DNA from: CAZAYY01 sp964489525
Lineage (GTDB): Bacteria; Chloroflexota; Anaerolineae; Anaerolineales; JABWBV01
Length of the DNA: 64,000 nt
NCBI GenBank assembly: GCA_964489525.1
Contig: CAZAYY010000002.1
Location: 62,001 to 126,000, forward strand
Direction: 5' to 3'
Shown: piece after piece, positions 23,790 through 32,236 of the stretch
Position numbering within the stretch: position 1 is the stretch's first letter
How the letters are laid out: every line of letters begins with the position of its first letter
Notes under the pieces: model-generated
The model's input: the letters and a program-made list of their open reading frames with translations, nothing else
What the model was told of the DNA's origin: nothing
Database searches by the model: none
Program-made: the position numbers and the translations under genes

Positions 23790-23917
23790 AATCGTCACTC
23801 CAAAAGCCCTTCCCCCATGTAGTAGCGACTTTAGTCGCTCTTCAACCCCAGGACAACTGAAATCGTCACGACAAAAGCAACCCCCATGCAGCAGCGATTT
23901 TAATCGCTAAGGACAAC
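23790..23917. repeat. Two copies of a hairpin-bearing repeat with covarying stem
   Basis: Unit 1 (23790-23857) and unit 2 (23861-23917) share AATCGTCAC, CAAAAGC, CCCCCATG, a hairpin and AGGACAAC. The hairpin is AGCGACT-TT-AGTCGCT (23824-23839) in unit 1 and AGCGATT-TT-AATCGCT (23893-23908) in unit 2. The single stem difference is compensated on both sides (C-G to T-A). Confidence 0.8.
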
Positions 23918-23918
23918 A

Positions 23919-25178
23919 TTATCCCTGGGGACGCAAGAAAAAACGCCAGTACAGGTACACTGAAACCGCGTAGAACACAATCGCCGCGGCAAACACCGGG
24001 CCAAACCCATAATGCACCTGCAAATACCCGCTGATGGTCGGGCTGAAAGCCCGTCCAAAATTCCAGGCCATGCTCGAAAGGCTGGCCACCGTGGCTCGCG
24101 CTTCGGGGGCGACATGTTCCATGATAAAGGTCTGGTAGACCGGCGTGCTCATATTCATCGTCATTAAACGCACGTAGTAGGCCAGTGCCACCAACCAGAA
24201 CCAGGGCGAATACCCCAGCAGGAACATGAAGGGGATCGAAAGGGCTTGGGTGAATACGACAAGTTGAATTTTGCTCATCCGGTCGGCTGCCGCCGGGGCA
24301 ATCACAAAACCCAGGCCCATGGCCAGCGATCCCCAGGCAAAAATCGTCCCAATGGCCTGGTCGCTCTGGTTGTGAACGGTGCGGAAGAACACATTCATGA
24401 AAGGCATGAACAAGCCCGCCCCAAACGAGGTGATGAACGATGGCAGAATCAGACGGGTGAATAATCCGGAATAGCGGCGCATGTAGGCCAGCGGTAAAAA
24501 CATGGAATGCCCGTTTTCGCTGCTGGTCCGGGTGTTTAACAGCCCCAACGGCAGCATGCCTGCCAGGACGAGCAAACCCATCAACCCCAGCGCCCAGGCA
24601 TAGGCCGGGCTGCTCATCGGGTCAATTTGCTGTATGCTGCCAACCCAGCCGGGAAGGTAGCCGCCCAGCCAGTTGCCCACAAACATCGCCGTCTGGCGTA
24701 GGCCAAAACTCAGGCTGAACAGGTAGGTTCGCTCTTTTTCGCCGCTGTTTTCCATCAAAAAAGGGCTCTGGGTGATGCCCGAAAGGCTTTGCGCCAGGCC
24801 AATGAACACATTCATCGCAAAAAAGACGGGCACAACCGGCCAGATAAGCATAACCAGGATGCCCAAGGCGTACAGAAAAGCCGACAGCATCAGTGCGTTT
24901 TTACGCCCCATGCGGTCGGCCAGGTAGCCCATTGGCAGCGCCACGGCCAGCGCGGTAACATGGTTGGTGGTAATCAGGTTGCCCAAAAGGGCTTCGTTGT
25001 GATTCAGGCTGAGGATGTAGAAGTTGAATAGAACCTGGAAAACCCCCATGCCCACACCCATGAACACACTGTGCGCCAGGAAAAGACGGGCATTCGGGCT
25101 GAACATCCGGATGCGCTCGATGTAATGAGCGATAGCGGCGCGGCTTTTGGTTGCCAGGGTGGATGGTTCAGGCATCAT
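23919..25178 (-). CDS. MFS transporter (paralogue of the adjacent upstream gene)
   Basis: A 419-residue, 12-helix major facilitator with GYLADRMGRKNALML in the 2-3 loop, the shared signature QSPFLMENSGEKERTYLFSLSFGL, and VYQTFIMEHVAPEARATVASLSSMAWNFG near the C-terminus. The last two blocks recur almost unchanged in the preceding gene, so the pair is a tandem duplication. The start is taken at 25178 (MMPEPS), 28 bases after the upstream stop; an ATG at 25334 would run deep into that gene. No strong ribosome site is visible, so translation may be coupled. Substrate unknown. Confidence 0.82.
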   Translation of the reverse strand: MMPEPSTLATKSRAAIAHYIERIRMFSPNARLFLAHSVFMGVGMGVFQVLFNFYILSLNHNEALLGNLITTNHVTALAVALPMGYLADRMGRKNALMLSAFLYALGILVMLIWPVVPVFFAMNVFIGLAQSLSGITQSPFLMENSGEKERTYLFSLSFGLRQTAMFVGNWLGGYLPGWVGSIQQIDPMSSPAYAWALGLMGLLVLAGMLPLGLLNTRTSSENGHSMFLPLAYMRRYSGLFTRLILPSFITSFGAGLFMPFMNVFFRTVHNQSDQAIGTIFAWGSLAMGLGFVIAPAAADRMSKIQLVVFTQALSIPFMFLLGYSPWFWLVALAYYVRLMTMNMSTPVYQTFIMEHVAPEARATVASLSSMAWNFGRAFSPTISGYLQVHYGFGPVFAAAIVFYAVSVYLYWRFFLRPQG

Positions 25179-25206
25179 CGTGTGGAAAATGGATAAACCT
25201 GGCAGG

Positions 25207-26478
25207 TTACGCTTGTGAGGGAGCAGCCGTTTCTGCCACGGGCTTAAGCTGCCCACGCCAGAAAAAAGCCCAATACAGGAATACAGCCAGGCAGTACAGA
25301 ACAATGGTGATGAGGAACGGCGGTCCAAACCCATAGGTCACTTGCAAATCGCCGCTTACGCTTGGGCTGATGGCCCAGCCAAAATTCCAGGCCATGCTCA
25401 CTAGGCTGGAAACGGTTGCCCGCGAATCTTTTTCGACATGTTCCATCACAAACGCCTGGTACACCGGGTTGCTCATGTTCATCAGCGCCAAACGCACCAG
25501 GTATGCCCCGGCACTCATCCAATAAAACGGACCAAAACCCAGCACAATCAGAAAAGGAATGGAAAGCGCCTGGGTCCAAACCACAAACTGGATCTTGCCC
25601 ATGCGCTCCGCGAAAACCGGGGAAAGCAGCAGCCCCAACGCCATGCCCAGCGCCCCCCAGGCCATCAGGCTGCCAATTTCCGGGTCTGTCCGCTGGTAGA
25701 CATTGCGGTAAAAAATGTTCATAAAAGGCATCACCATACCAGCCCCAATCGAAGTGACAAACATTGGCAGAATGAGCTTGCCCAGGCTGGATTTGTGCGA
25801 CCAAAAATACGACAGCGGTGCAAAAGATGAGCGGGTGTCATCTCCCGATTTGAAATTGCGCCGGATGAAGAAAATGGGGATGATTCCCAGGAAAGAAATC
25901 GAAACAACCCCGAGCAGCGCTCCGGCATAAGCCGTACTGCTGGTGGGGTCCACATTTTGCCAGGCGCCAAACCAGCCAGGCAGGTAGCCGCCAGCCAGGT
26001 TTCCCACGAACCCGGCCAGGGTTTGCAGCCCAAAGCTGAAGCTAAAAAGGTAGGTGCGTTCTTTTTCGCTGCTGTTTTCCATCAGGAACGGGGCGGTGGT
26101 AACGGCCATCAGGCTCTGCGCCATGCCCAGCACGCCGTTCATGGCAAAGAAAATCCACCTGCTGGGAAAAGCCACCATCAGCAAAACCGAGAGGCTTGTG
26201 GTGACTGCGCCAAGCAGCATGGAGCGCTTGCGCCCCAACCTGTCTCCCAGGTAGCCAATCGGCAAAGCCAGGAAAAGCGCCACCCCGTTATTGATGGTAA
26301 TCAGGGTTCCCAGCAGCGATTCGTTGTACCCGAGGCTGATGACATAAAAATTAAACAGCAGGCGGAAAATGCCAAAGGCCGCCCCGCTAACGATGACGAA
26401 CAAAAGGTAGAGGCGGGCGTTGGGTTGAAAAGAGCGCACCTGCTGTGCGTAATTTTGAAGCGCGAGGGCTTGTTTCAT
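25207..26478 (-). CDS. MFS transporter
   Basis: A 423-residue major facilitator: GYLGDRLGRKRSMLL in the 2-3 loop, TAPFLMENSSEKERTYLFSF in the centre and VYQAFVMEHVEKDSRATVSSLVSMAWNFG near the end. The subfamily resembles aromatic-compound/sugar-type facilitators, but I cannot assign a substrate. The ATG at 26478 is one base after the ArsR-type regulator's stop; longer in-frame starts would overlap that gene. It forms one operon with DinB, ArsR and its own paralogue downstream. Confidence 0.82.
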   Translation of the reverse strand: MKQALALQNYAQQVRSFQPNARLYLLFVIVSGAAFGIFRLLFNFYVISLGYNESLLGTLITINNGVALFLALPIGYLGDRLGRKRSMLLGAVTTSLSVLLMVAFPSRWIFFAMNGVLGMAQSLMAVTTAPFLMENSSEKERTYLFSFSFGLQTLAGFVGNLAGGYLPGWFGAWQNVDPTSSTAYAGALLGVVSISFLGIIPIFFIRRNFKSGDDTRSSFAPLSYFWSHKSSLGKLILPMFVTSIGAGMVMPFMNIFYRNVYQRTDPEIGSLMAWGALGMALGLLLSPVFAERMGKIQFVVWTQALSIPFLIVLGFGPFYWMSAGAYLVRLALMNMSNPVYQAFVMEHVEKDSRATVSSLVSMAWNFGWAISPSVSGDLQVTYGFGPPFLITIVLYCLAVFLYWAFFWRGQLKPVAETAAPSQA

Positions 26479-26479
26479 T

Positions 26480-27607
26480 TTATTTCTTATCTTTTTGGGG
26501 TAGAGTTTGCCCCAAAAACAGGTTGAGCTGTTCATACATAGAGCGCACCCGGCTGAGGCGGGCGGCGTAGCGTTGCGCGACCACCCGGCGTTCACCCTGG
26601 GGTTCAACCGTCAGGTAAACCAGGCCGGCCAGGCGCAGCGTGTTCAGGTGGTGAATGACGGTGGGTGCGCGCAGGCGCAGGCGGCGGGCCAGGTCGGTCG
26701 GGGTGAGGGGCGATTCGGCCAGGTAGCGTAAAATCCGCAGGCGGGTGGGGTCGGCCAGTGCTTTGATGGGCTGGTAAAGCCCATCGGGCACCGATTCACC
26801 CGGCGCCAACGAGGCTTCCGGCGGCCGCCCGCCATAGACCAGCAAGCCGGTCTCGGTATCGATCTGGCTGATGATGGCCAGGGGTGAAATCCAATAGGAG
26901 GGCACCAATGCCAACCGGGGGCGCAGGGTGGCTTCTTCAAAGCGCAGCCCCTGCGAAAGCTCTTCAAGCAGTTCGGTGAGTGGCAGGGTTTCAGCCAGTG
27001 CCTGCCCGTGGTGGAAGCTTGCTTCAAGCGCCGGGGTGATGCGCTGTTCTTCCTCTACAAAAAACACATCCACATATACCCGCAGCGCGGCCAAAGTGCG
27101 CTCACAAAACTCCGACGGGCGGCTCCACCAATTAAGATGGTCTTCCAGTTCTTGTTCAAGTTCCTGGCTCACCTCGGTGTAGGCTGCAAACAAGGCCTGG
27201 CGGTCCATTTCATTCCACCAGCCTTTGTGTGCCACGCTCAACAGTAGCGCCACCGCCTGGGCAGGCATTTCGCCCGTCACGGTTAGCGCTGCCATACAGT
27301 CCGCGGGTGGAAGCTTTTCCAGGCGTTCCAAAATCGCCAGGCTGTTTTTCTCTGGGAACTTGCCAGTCACATCCAGATTAAAAAGCCAGGGGAAGGGAAT
27401 TTTCATTACCCGCCGGGTTTCGTCGAGGGTGGTGCGCGCATCGGTGGTCAGGCGCGAGCGAACGCCGCGCGCCCAGGCACCGCGCACCCCAAACCGCCCC
27501 GGGTTGTGCAGCACGCGCAGGCTGATAAACAGGTCATAGGCTGCGCCCCAATCCCAAAGCAGAGCGGGGGTGGCTTTTTGCGAGGTAGGTGAAGGCGTTT
27601 CTGTCAT
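26480..27607 (-). CDS. ArsR-type winged-helix regulator with large N-terminal domain
   Basis: A 375-residue protein. The C-terminal part (about 275-350) is an ArsR/SmtB winged helix (IKALADPTRLRILRYLAESPLTPTDLARRLRLRAPTVIHH with a break at the turn, then LRLAGLVYLTVEPQGERR). The first 270 residues are a mostly helical domain found in Chloroflexi and Firmicutes regulators of this kind, with no recognised ligand. It probably represses the operon by binding the AT-rich palindrome over the promoter at 28257-28285 and releases it on a signal. Ligand and target are inferred from position only. Confidence 0.8.
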   Translation of the reverse strand: MTETPSPTSQKATPALLWDWGAAYDLFISLRVLHNPGRFGVRGAWARGVRSRLTTDARTTLDETRRVMKIPFPWLFNLDVTGKFPEKNSLAILERLEKLPPADCMAALTVTGEMPAQAVALLLSVAHKGWWNEMDRQALFAAYTEVSQELEQELEDHLNWWSRPSEFCERTLAALRVYVDVFFVEEEQRITPALEASFHHGQALAETLPLTELLEELSQGLRFEEATLRPRLALVPSYWISPLAIISQIDTETGLLVYGGRPPEASLAPGESVPDGLYQPIKALADPTRLRILRYLAESPLTPTDLARRLRLRAPTVIHHLNTLRLAGLVYLTVEPQGERRVVAQRYAARLSRVRSMYEQLNLFLGQTLPQKDKK

Positions 27608-27616
27608 GATTCAGGC

Positions 27617-28192
27617 TTATTTTCCCCGGGCAGCCAGTGCTTGCCCGACGATATTCTCGATTTGCCCCAGGTGGTTGGCGTCGTGTGAAAGCCCCAGCAA
27701 AAAGCGCACCATGGCGTTGTAGTGCTTGCCAGACCGGGTTTCAAAGGTGTTCTCCAAAAAGGGTGCGTCGGGCCACATATCAAGGCTGGCCAGGCGCATC
27801 CGGCGGCTTTCTTCCAGCCGCTGGCGGCACTGTTCGATGGTGGTCACACTTTGCCAGGGGGTTTCGTAGCGCGAACGCCCGCCCCGGTAGGGCACACCCC
27901 GGGCCAATTCCACCGCCAGGTAAGCCGATTCTTCGGATGAGGCGGTGGTGTGAACAATCACATGACCCAAAGTCCAGGCAAGGGCTTCTTCTGAAGCATC
28001 GGTGGCATACGCGTCATGGGCTTCCGGGTCTTCGGGTACGAAAACCACATCTTCATCCTGGCAGGGGGCAATCAAGGCAAGCTGGCGCTGGATCATTTCC
28101 TCGGTAAGCTGGCGCAAGCCATCCACCGTGAAGGCTTTCGACAGCTCCCCCATGTCGGTTTGTTTATATTGGCTGATAAAAAAATCAAGCAT
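27617..28192 (-). CDS. DinB family protein
   Basis: A 191-residue four-helix-bundle protein of the DinB/YfiT superfamily. Candidate metal ligands are the histidines in LGHVIVHTTAS and in LLGLSHDANHLGQIENIV near the C-terminus, the usual placement. Some members are thiol-dependent S-transferases using bacillithiol or mycothiol; the function here is unknown. The ATG at 28192 has TTGGAG upstream. It is the first gene after the operon's promoter, followed by the regulator and two MFS genes, so it may act on the compound these genes handle. Confidence 0.78.
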   Translation of the reverse strand: MLDFFISQYKQTDMGELSKAFTVDGLRQLTEEMIQRQLALIAPCQDEDVVFVPEDPEAHDAYATDASEEALAWTLGHVIVHTTASSEESAYLAVELARGVPYRGGRSRYETPWQSVTTIEQCRQRLEESRRMRLASLDMWPDAPFLENTFETRSGKHYNAMVRFLLGLSHDANHLGQIENIVGQALAARGK

Positions 28193-28251
28193 ATTCTCAC
28201 TCCAAGGAAAAACAACACTTCTTTTGTGCGAACCTTCACACAGAAGCAATA

Positions 28252-28285
28252 ATTAGATAATAATCTAATCACAAGGGGATGTCAA
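28252..28285 (-). promoter_or_regulatory. Consensus promoter with overlapping ArsR-like operator
   Basis: On the minus strand TTGACA (28285-28280) and TATTAT (28262-28257) are 17 bases apart. The -10 is embedded in the inverted repeat ATTAGAT (28252-28258) / ATCTAAT (28263-28269), so repressor binding would occlude it. Confidence 0.85.
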
Positions 28286-28417
28286 TCCACCAATCGGGTG
28301 CATGAAAAAATCGGCTGCGTGAGAATGGGTGAGGTTGGAAGTGGGTAACCGAAATTACCCTGCTCATTTGCTGAAACCCTGGGGGTGGGTCAGCAAGCGG
28401 TTTTGCCTTTTATCCTA

Positions 28418-28423
28418 TATAAT
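28418..28423 (+). promoter_or_regulatory. TATAAT -10 box immediately before the ABC-F start
   Basis: TATAAT ends 8 bases before the ATG at 28432 and no Shine-Dalgarno sequence lies between, so transcription likely starts at or next to the start codon. No clear -35 is seen. Confidence 0.6.
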
Positions 28424-28431
28424 ATATCTCG

Positions 28432-30336
28432 ATGAACCTTGTAACCCTGGCCGCTGTATCCAAACAATATTCCGACCGCGTTTTGCTTGAAAGCGTGGAC
28501 ATGCTGATCAACCGCGAAGACCGGATTGGTCTGATTGGTGTCAATGGCAGCGGAAAAACCACCCTGCTGCGCATTATTGCCGGGTTGGAGCCGGTAGATT
28601 CCGGAGAGTTTACCGTTTGGGGAGGGGTGCGGGTGCGCTACCTACCCCAGGAACCAACCCTGGATGACAACCTGACGGTACTGCAGCAGGTTTTTCACAG
28701 CGAAGACCCCGAGTTGGCCCTGCTGCGCGATTATGAGCAGGTGCTTTACCAACTGCAGCACAACCCACAAGACCTGGCTGCCCAGGCCCGCCTGGCCGCG
28801 TTAAGCGCCCGCCTGGACCACAACGGCGGCTGGGCAGTTGAAAACCGGGTTAAATCCATCCTCACCCGGCTGGGTATTGAAAACATGGATGCCCGGGTGG
28901 GCACGCTCAGCGGGGGTGAACGCAAACGAGTTGCCCTGGCGCGAGTGCTGCTCGATCCGGGCGATTTGCTCATTCTCGACGAGCCCACCAACCACATTGA
29001 TGCTGACACGATTGACTGGCTCGAAGGTGCGCTGCTCAACCTGCCCGCCGCTTTGCTGATGGTTACCCATGATCGCTATTTTCTGGACCGGGTGGCCAAC
29101 AAAATCATCGAACTTGACCGGCGCAAACTGGTCAGCTACCCGGGCAACTATTCGCAGTACCTTGAACTGCGCACGCTGCGCCACCAGCAGCTTGCCATTG
29201 GGGAAGAAAAACGCCAGGGAATATTACGCCGCGAGTTGGAGTGGCTGCGCCGCTCTCCGGCGGCTCGCAGCACAAAACAAAAAGCCCGTTCTCAGCGGGT
29301 GTATGAACTGCTGCAGCTCAAAGCCGACATGGGCGAAAACCGCGTTTCCATTGGCCTGTCGAGCCGGCGGTTGGGCAAAAAGGTGCTCAAGATTGATCAG
29401 CTCCAGGCCGGTTATGAAGGCCTTCCGGTTATCCAAAACGTGGATTTTTATTTGAACCCCGGCGACCGGATTGGCATTAACGGCGCCAATGGTGCGGGCA
29501 AGTCCACCTTTTTGGATGTGCTTGCCGGAAAACTGGCTCCCCAGGCGGGGGTGTTAGAATGGGGCGAAACCGTAGCCCTGGGCTATTTTGACCAGCGCAG
29601 CGAGGGCTTGCGCGATAACCAACGGGTAATTGATTACATTGATTCAATTGCCCCACTGATTCGTACTGCCGACGGCGAACGGATTGACGCCAGCCAGATG
29701 TTGGATTGGTTTTTGTTTCCTCGCCCCATGCAGCAGGCGCCCATCGGCACGCTCAGCGGTGGGGAACGCCGCCGCCTGTACCTGCTTGCCACCCTCGCCC
29801 AGTGGCCCAATGTTTTGCTGCTGGATGAGCCAACCAACGATTTGGATATCCAGACCCTGGGGGTTTTGGAAGAATTCCTGGACCACTTTAAAGGCTGCCT
29901 GGTGGTGGTCAGTCACGACCGCTTTTTCCTCGACCGGAATGTAGATTTCATCGTGCAGTTCGAAAACGGGCGGGTCAGTGGGCGCTACCCAACGCCCTAT
30001 GAGACCTTTCGCCGCCTGCGCGATGCCCAGCTGGCCCAAGATGCGCCAAAACCCACCGCCGCTCCAAGAATACTGGCTGAACACCCTGGCGAGGCGGGCA
30101 AGGCTGCCCTGCCCGAAAAACGCCGCCTGACCTGGAAAGAACGCCAGGAACTCACCTTGCTTGAAGAGAAAATCCCAGAATTGGAAGGGCGCAAAGCTGA
30201 TCTGGAAAAAGAAATGCAATCCAGCGGAAGCGACTATCCCCGCTTACAAAAACTGCTTGCAGAACTGCAAACCGTGGATGCAGCGCTGGAGACGGCCCTT
30301 TCTCGTTGGATGGAACTGGCTGAAGACACCAGTTAA
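28432..30336 (+). CDS. ABC-F family ATPase (Uup/EttA-like)
   Basis: A 634-residue protein with two ABC cassettes and no membrane segments. Cassette 1 has GVNGSGKTTLLR, LSGGERKRVALARVLL and ILDEPTNHID; cassette 2 has GANGAGKSTFLD, LSGGERRRLYLL and LLDEPTNDLD. The inter-domain linker contains the charged LRRSPAARSTKQKARSQRV helix typical of ABC-F. The C-terminal 80 residues form a coiled coil like Uup. ABC-F proteins act on the ribosome, in translation factor or antibiotic-protection roles. The mRNA is probably leaderless. Confidence 0.9.
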   Translation: MNLVTLAAVSKQYSDRVLLESVDMLINREDRIGLIGVNGSGKTTLLRIIAGLEPVDSGEFTVWGGVRVRYLPQEPTLDDNLTVLQQVFHSEDPELALLRDYEQVLYQLQHNPQDLAAQARLAALSARLDHNGGWAVENRVKSILTRLGIENMDARVGTLSGGERKRVALARVLLDPGDLLILDEPTNHIDADTIDWLEGALLNLPAALLMVTHDRYFLDRVANKIIELDRRKLVSYPGNYSQYLELRTLRHQQLAIGEEKRQGILRRELEWLRRSPAARSTKQKARSQRVYELLQLKADMGENRVSIGLSSRRLGKKVLKIDQLQAGYEGLPVIQNVDFYLNPGDRIGINGANGAGKSTFLDVLAGKLAPQAGVLEWGETVALGYFDQRSEGLRDNQRVIDYIDSIAPLIRTADGERIDASQMLDWFLFPRPMQQAPIGTLSGGERRRLYLLATLAQWPNVLLLDEPTNDLDIQTLGVLEEFLDHFKGCLVVVSHDRFFLDRNVDFIVQFENGRVSGRYPTPYETFRRLRDAQLAQDAPKPTAAPRILAEHPGEAGKAALPEKRRLTWKERQELTLLEEKIPELEGRKADLEKEMQSSGSDYPRLQKLLAELQTVDAALETALSRWMELAEDTS

Positions 30337-30348
30337 GGAGAAAATGGG

Positions 30349-31446
30349 ATGAATTCATGGATGATTTATGGGGCAACAGGCTATACCGGCAGGCTGGTGG
30401 CCGAAGAGGCCGTTCGCCAGGGGTTGAAACCGATCCTGGCCGGGCGCAGCGAAGGCCCGCTGCGCATGCTGGCCGCTTCGCTTGGGTTAGCCTATCGCCT
30501 GTTTGCGCTCGATGACCCCCAGGCCGTTCGGGATGGAACTGCTGGCTGCAGCCTTGTGCTGCACTGCGCCGGCCCGTTTAAGTTCACTTCAGCCCCCATG
30601 GCCAACGCCTGCCTGGAAAACGGCGCTCATTACCTCGATATCACCGGCGAGATTGATGTGTTTGAAGCGCTGGCTGCCCGTGACGTAGCCGCCAAAGCCG
30701 CCGGGGTAATGCTGATGCCTGGGGCAGGGTTCGATGTGGTGCCCACCGACTGCCTGGCCGCGTACTTAAAAACGCAGCTGCCCGAAGCCAGCCACCTGGA
30801 GCTGGTCATTTATGGTATGGGTACACAGATGACCCATGGCACCATGCTTTCGGCAGTGGAAGGGCTGCACCGTCCCAACCGCATCCGGCGCGACGGACAA
30901 ATTATGGATGCGCCATACGCTGCTCACCGGAAAACCATCAACCTGGGACGCGGCCCGCGCAAAGCCATTGGTATTCCCTGGGGCGATGTGGCCACAGCCT
31001 TCTATACCACTGGCATCCCCAACATCGTGGTATATTCCACGGCAATGGCCCGTATCGAGGGCTTTTTACGCTTTATCCGTCCCATCCAACCGCTCTTTGC
31101 TTACCCGCCCATCAAACAAATCATCCAGGCTGTCGTGCGCAGCCGGCCTTCCGGGCCAACCCCCGAACAGCGCCAAAATGGACGGTCTATTGTCTGGGGC
31201 GAGGTGCGCAGCCCGTCCGGGCAGGTTGTCCAGGCTCAATTGGTCACCCCCGAAGCGTACCAGCTTACTGCCCTTACTTCTGTGGTGATTGCCGGGCGGG
31301 TTTTGCAAGGTGCAGCCGTTCCTGGCTTTCAAACCCCCGCCGGGGTGTTTGGCGCAGATTTCATCCTGGAATTTCAGGGTGTGGAACGCACTCACCTGAC
31401 AGGAAGAATGGATGAGGGCAGCCCGGTTAAGCCTGGAGTAAAATAA
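30349..31446 (+). CDS. Saccharopine dehydrogenase-like NAD(P)-binding oxidoreductase
   Basis: A 365-residue protein. The N-terminal Rossmann fold has the nucleotide motif YGATGYTGRLVAEEA. CAGPFKFTSAPMANACLENGAHYLDITGE follows, with a break in identity only at the helix ends, then PGAGFDVVPTDCLA. These are hallmarks of the trans-acting enoyl reductase / saccharopine dehydrogenase NADP-binding family. Members reduce carbon double bonds in lipids or are uncharacterised. AAGGAG lies upstream of the ATG, 12 bases after the ABC-F stop. Confidence 0.82.
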   Translation: MNSWMIYGATGYTGRLVAEEAVRQGLKPILAGRSEGPLRMLAASLGLAYRLFALDDPQAVRDGTAGCSLVLHCAGPFKFTSAPMANACLENGAHYLDITGEIDVFEALAARDVAAKAAGVMLMPGAGFDVVPTDCLAAYLKTQLPEASHLELVIYGMGTQMTHGTMLSAVEGLHRPNRIRRDGQIMDAPYAAHRKTINLGRGPRKAIGIPWGDVATAFYTTGIPNIVVYSTAMARIEGFLRFIRPIQPLFAYPPIKQIIQAVVRSRPSGPTPEQRQNGRSIVWGEVRSPSGQVVQAQLVTPEAYQLTALTSVVIAGRVLQGAAVPGFQTPAGVFGADFILEFQGVERTHLTGRMDEGSPVKPGVK

Positions 31447-31460
31447 AACCTGGAGGCGTT

Positions 31461-32012
31461 ATGTCTGAAAATACTGCCGAGAAACACCGTTTAAGCGAAA
31501 ATGACGCCCTGGTTCCTGCCATGATTTACTACGACAAAGGCATCGTTTGGGGCAACCTGGTCACCAAGAAGGCCATCCGGGCCAGCACCTGGCTGCGCAT
31601 GTCGAATGTGCCCAATTATTTTGTATTCTACGATGCCCATCTGCTGCTGCTTTCGGGCGGCCAGCCCGTACACCTGTCTTATGACGAAATCAACATGCCC
31701 GTAAATCAAATCATTGCCATGCATGTCATGCCTCCTGCCAAGCCAGAAATGGACTACGACCCGAACGAGCCTTTTCGTAAGATTGAAAAGGTTTCTGCTT
31801 TGTCGGGGTTGTACCGCTTTGATGGCGGACGGCGCATGTCCACCATGTCCGACCTGCACACCAGCCTGATGACCAGTGCAGAACGATGGGCTTCTCTCTA
31901 CGATGTCACCGTATCCTATCCCACCCTGCCTGCGATGAAACCCATCAAAACCCCCCTTGTGCTGCTGCGCCAGGAATACGTCATTTACATTACTTCAACC
32001 CAGGTCGGTTGA
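31461..32012 (+). CDS. Conserved hypothetical protein
   Basis: A 183-residue soluble protein I do not recognise. It is predicted to be mostly beta-strand at the N-terminus (GIVWGNLVTKKAIRASTWLRM, then FVFYDAHLLLLSGG) with a mixed C-terminal half. No signal peptide, membrane helix or metal motif is visible. TGGAGG lies 9 bases upstream of the ATG. It is 14 bases after the oxidoreductase gene and precedes the histidine kinase by 224 bases, in which I see no gene. Confidence 0.7.
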   Translation: MSENTAEKHRLSENDALVPAMIYYDKGIVWGNLVTKKAIRASTWLRMSNVPNYFVFYDAHLLLLSGGQPVHLSYDEINMPVNQIIAMHVMPPAKPEMDYDPNEPFRKIEKVSALSGLYRFDGGRRMSTMSDLHTSLMTSAERWASLYDVTVSYPTLPAMKPIKTPLVLLRQEYVIYITSTQVG

Positions 32013-32236
32013 CCCTGGGCTCTTTTGGCCGTCTTTCCAGGCACTTTGGCTTAACCGGGTGAGGCGGCGGCAACCAAAAATTGAAAATATGCTAAACTAT
32101 GCTTATCCATCACCAACACACAAATGTCCTTTTTTACAGGAGCTTGCTGTTCTCCTCTCAAAATGATGCCCGGCTTTGGCGGGGCCCAGAATTTTAACAA
32201 CCAGAACCACCTGAAACAGTCATATCCCCATAGACC

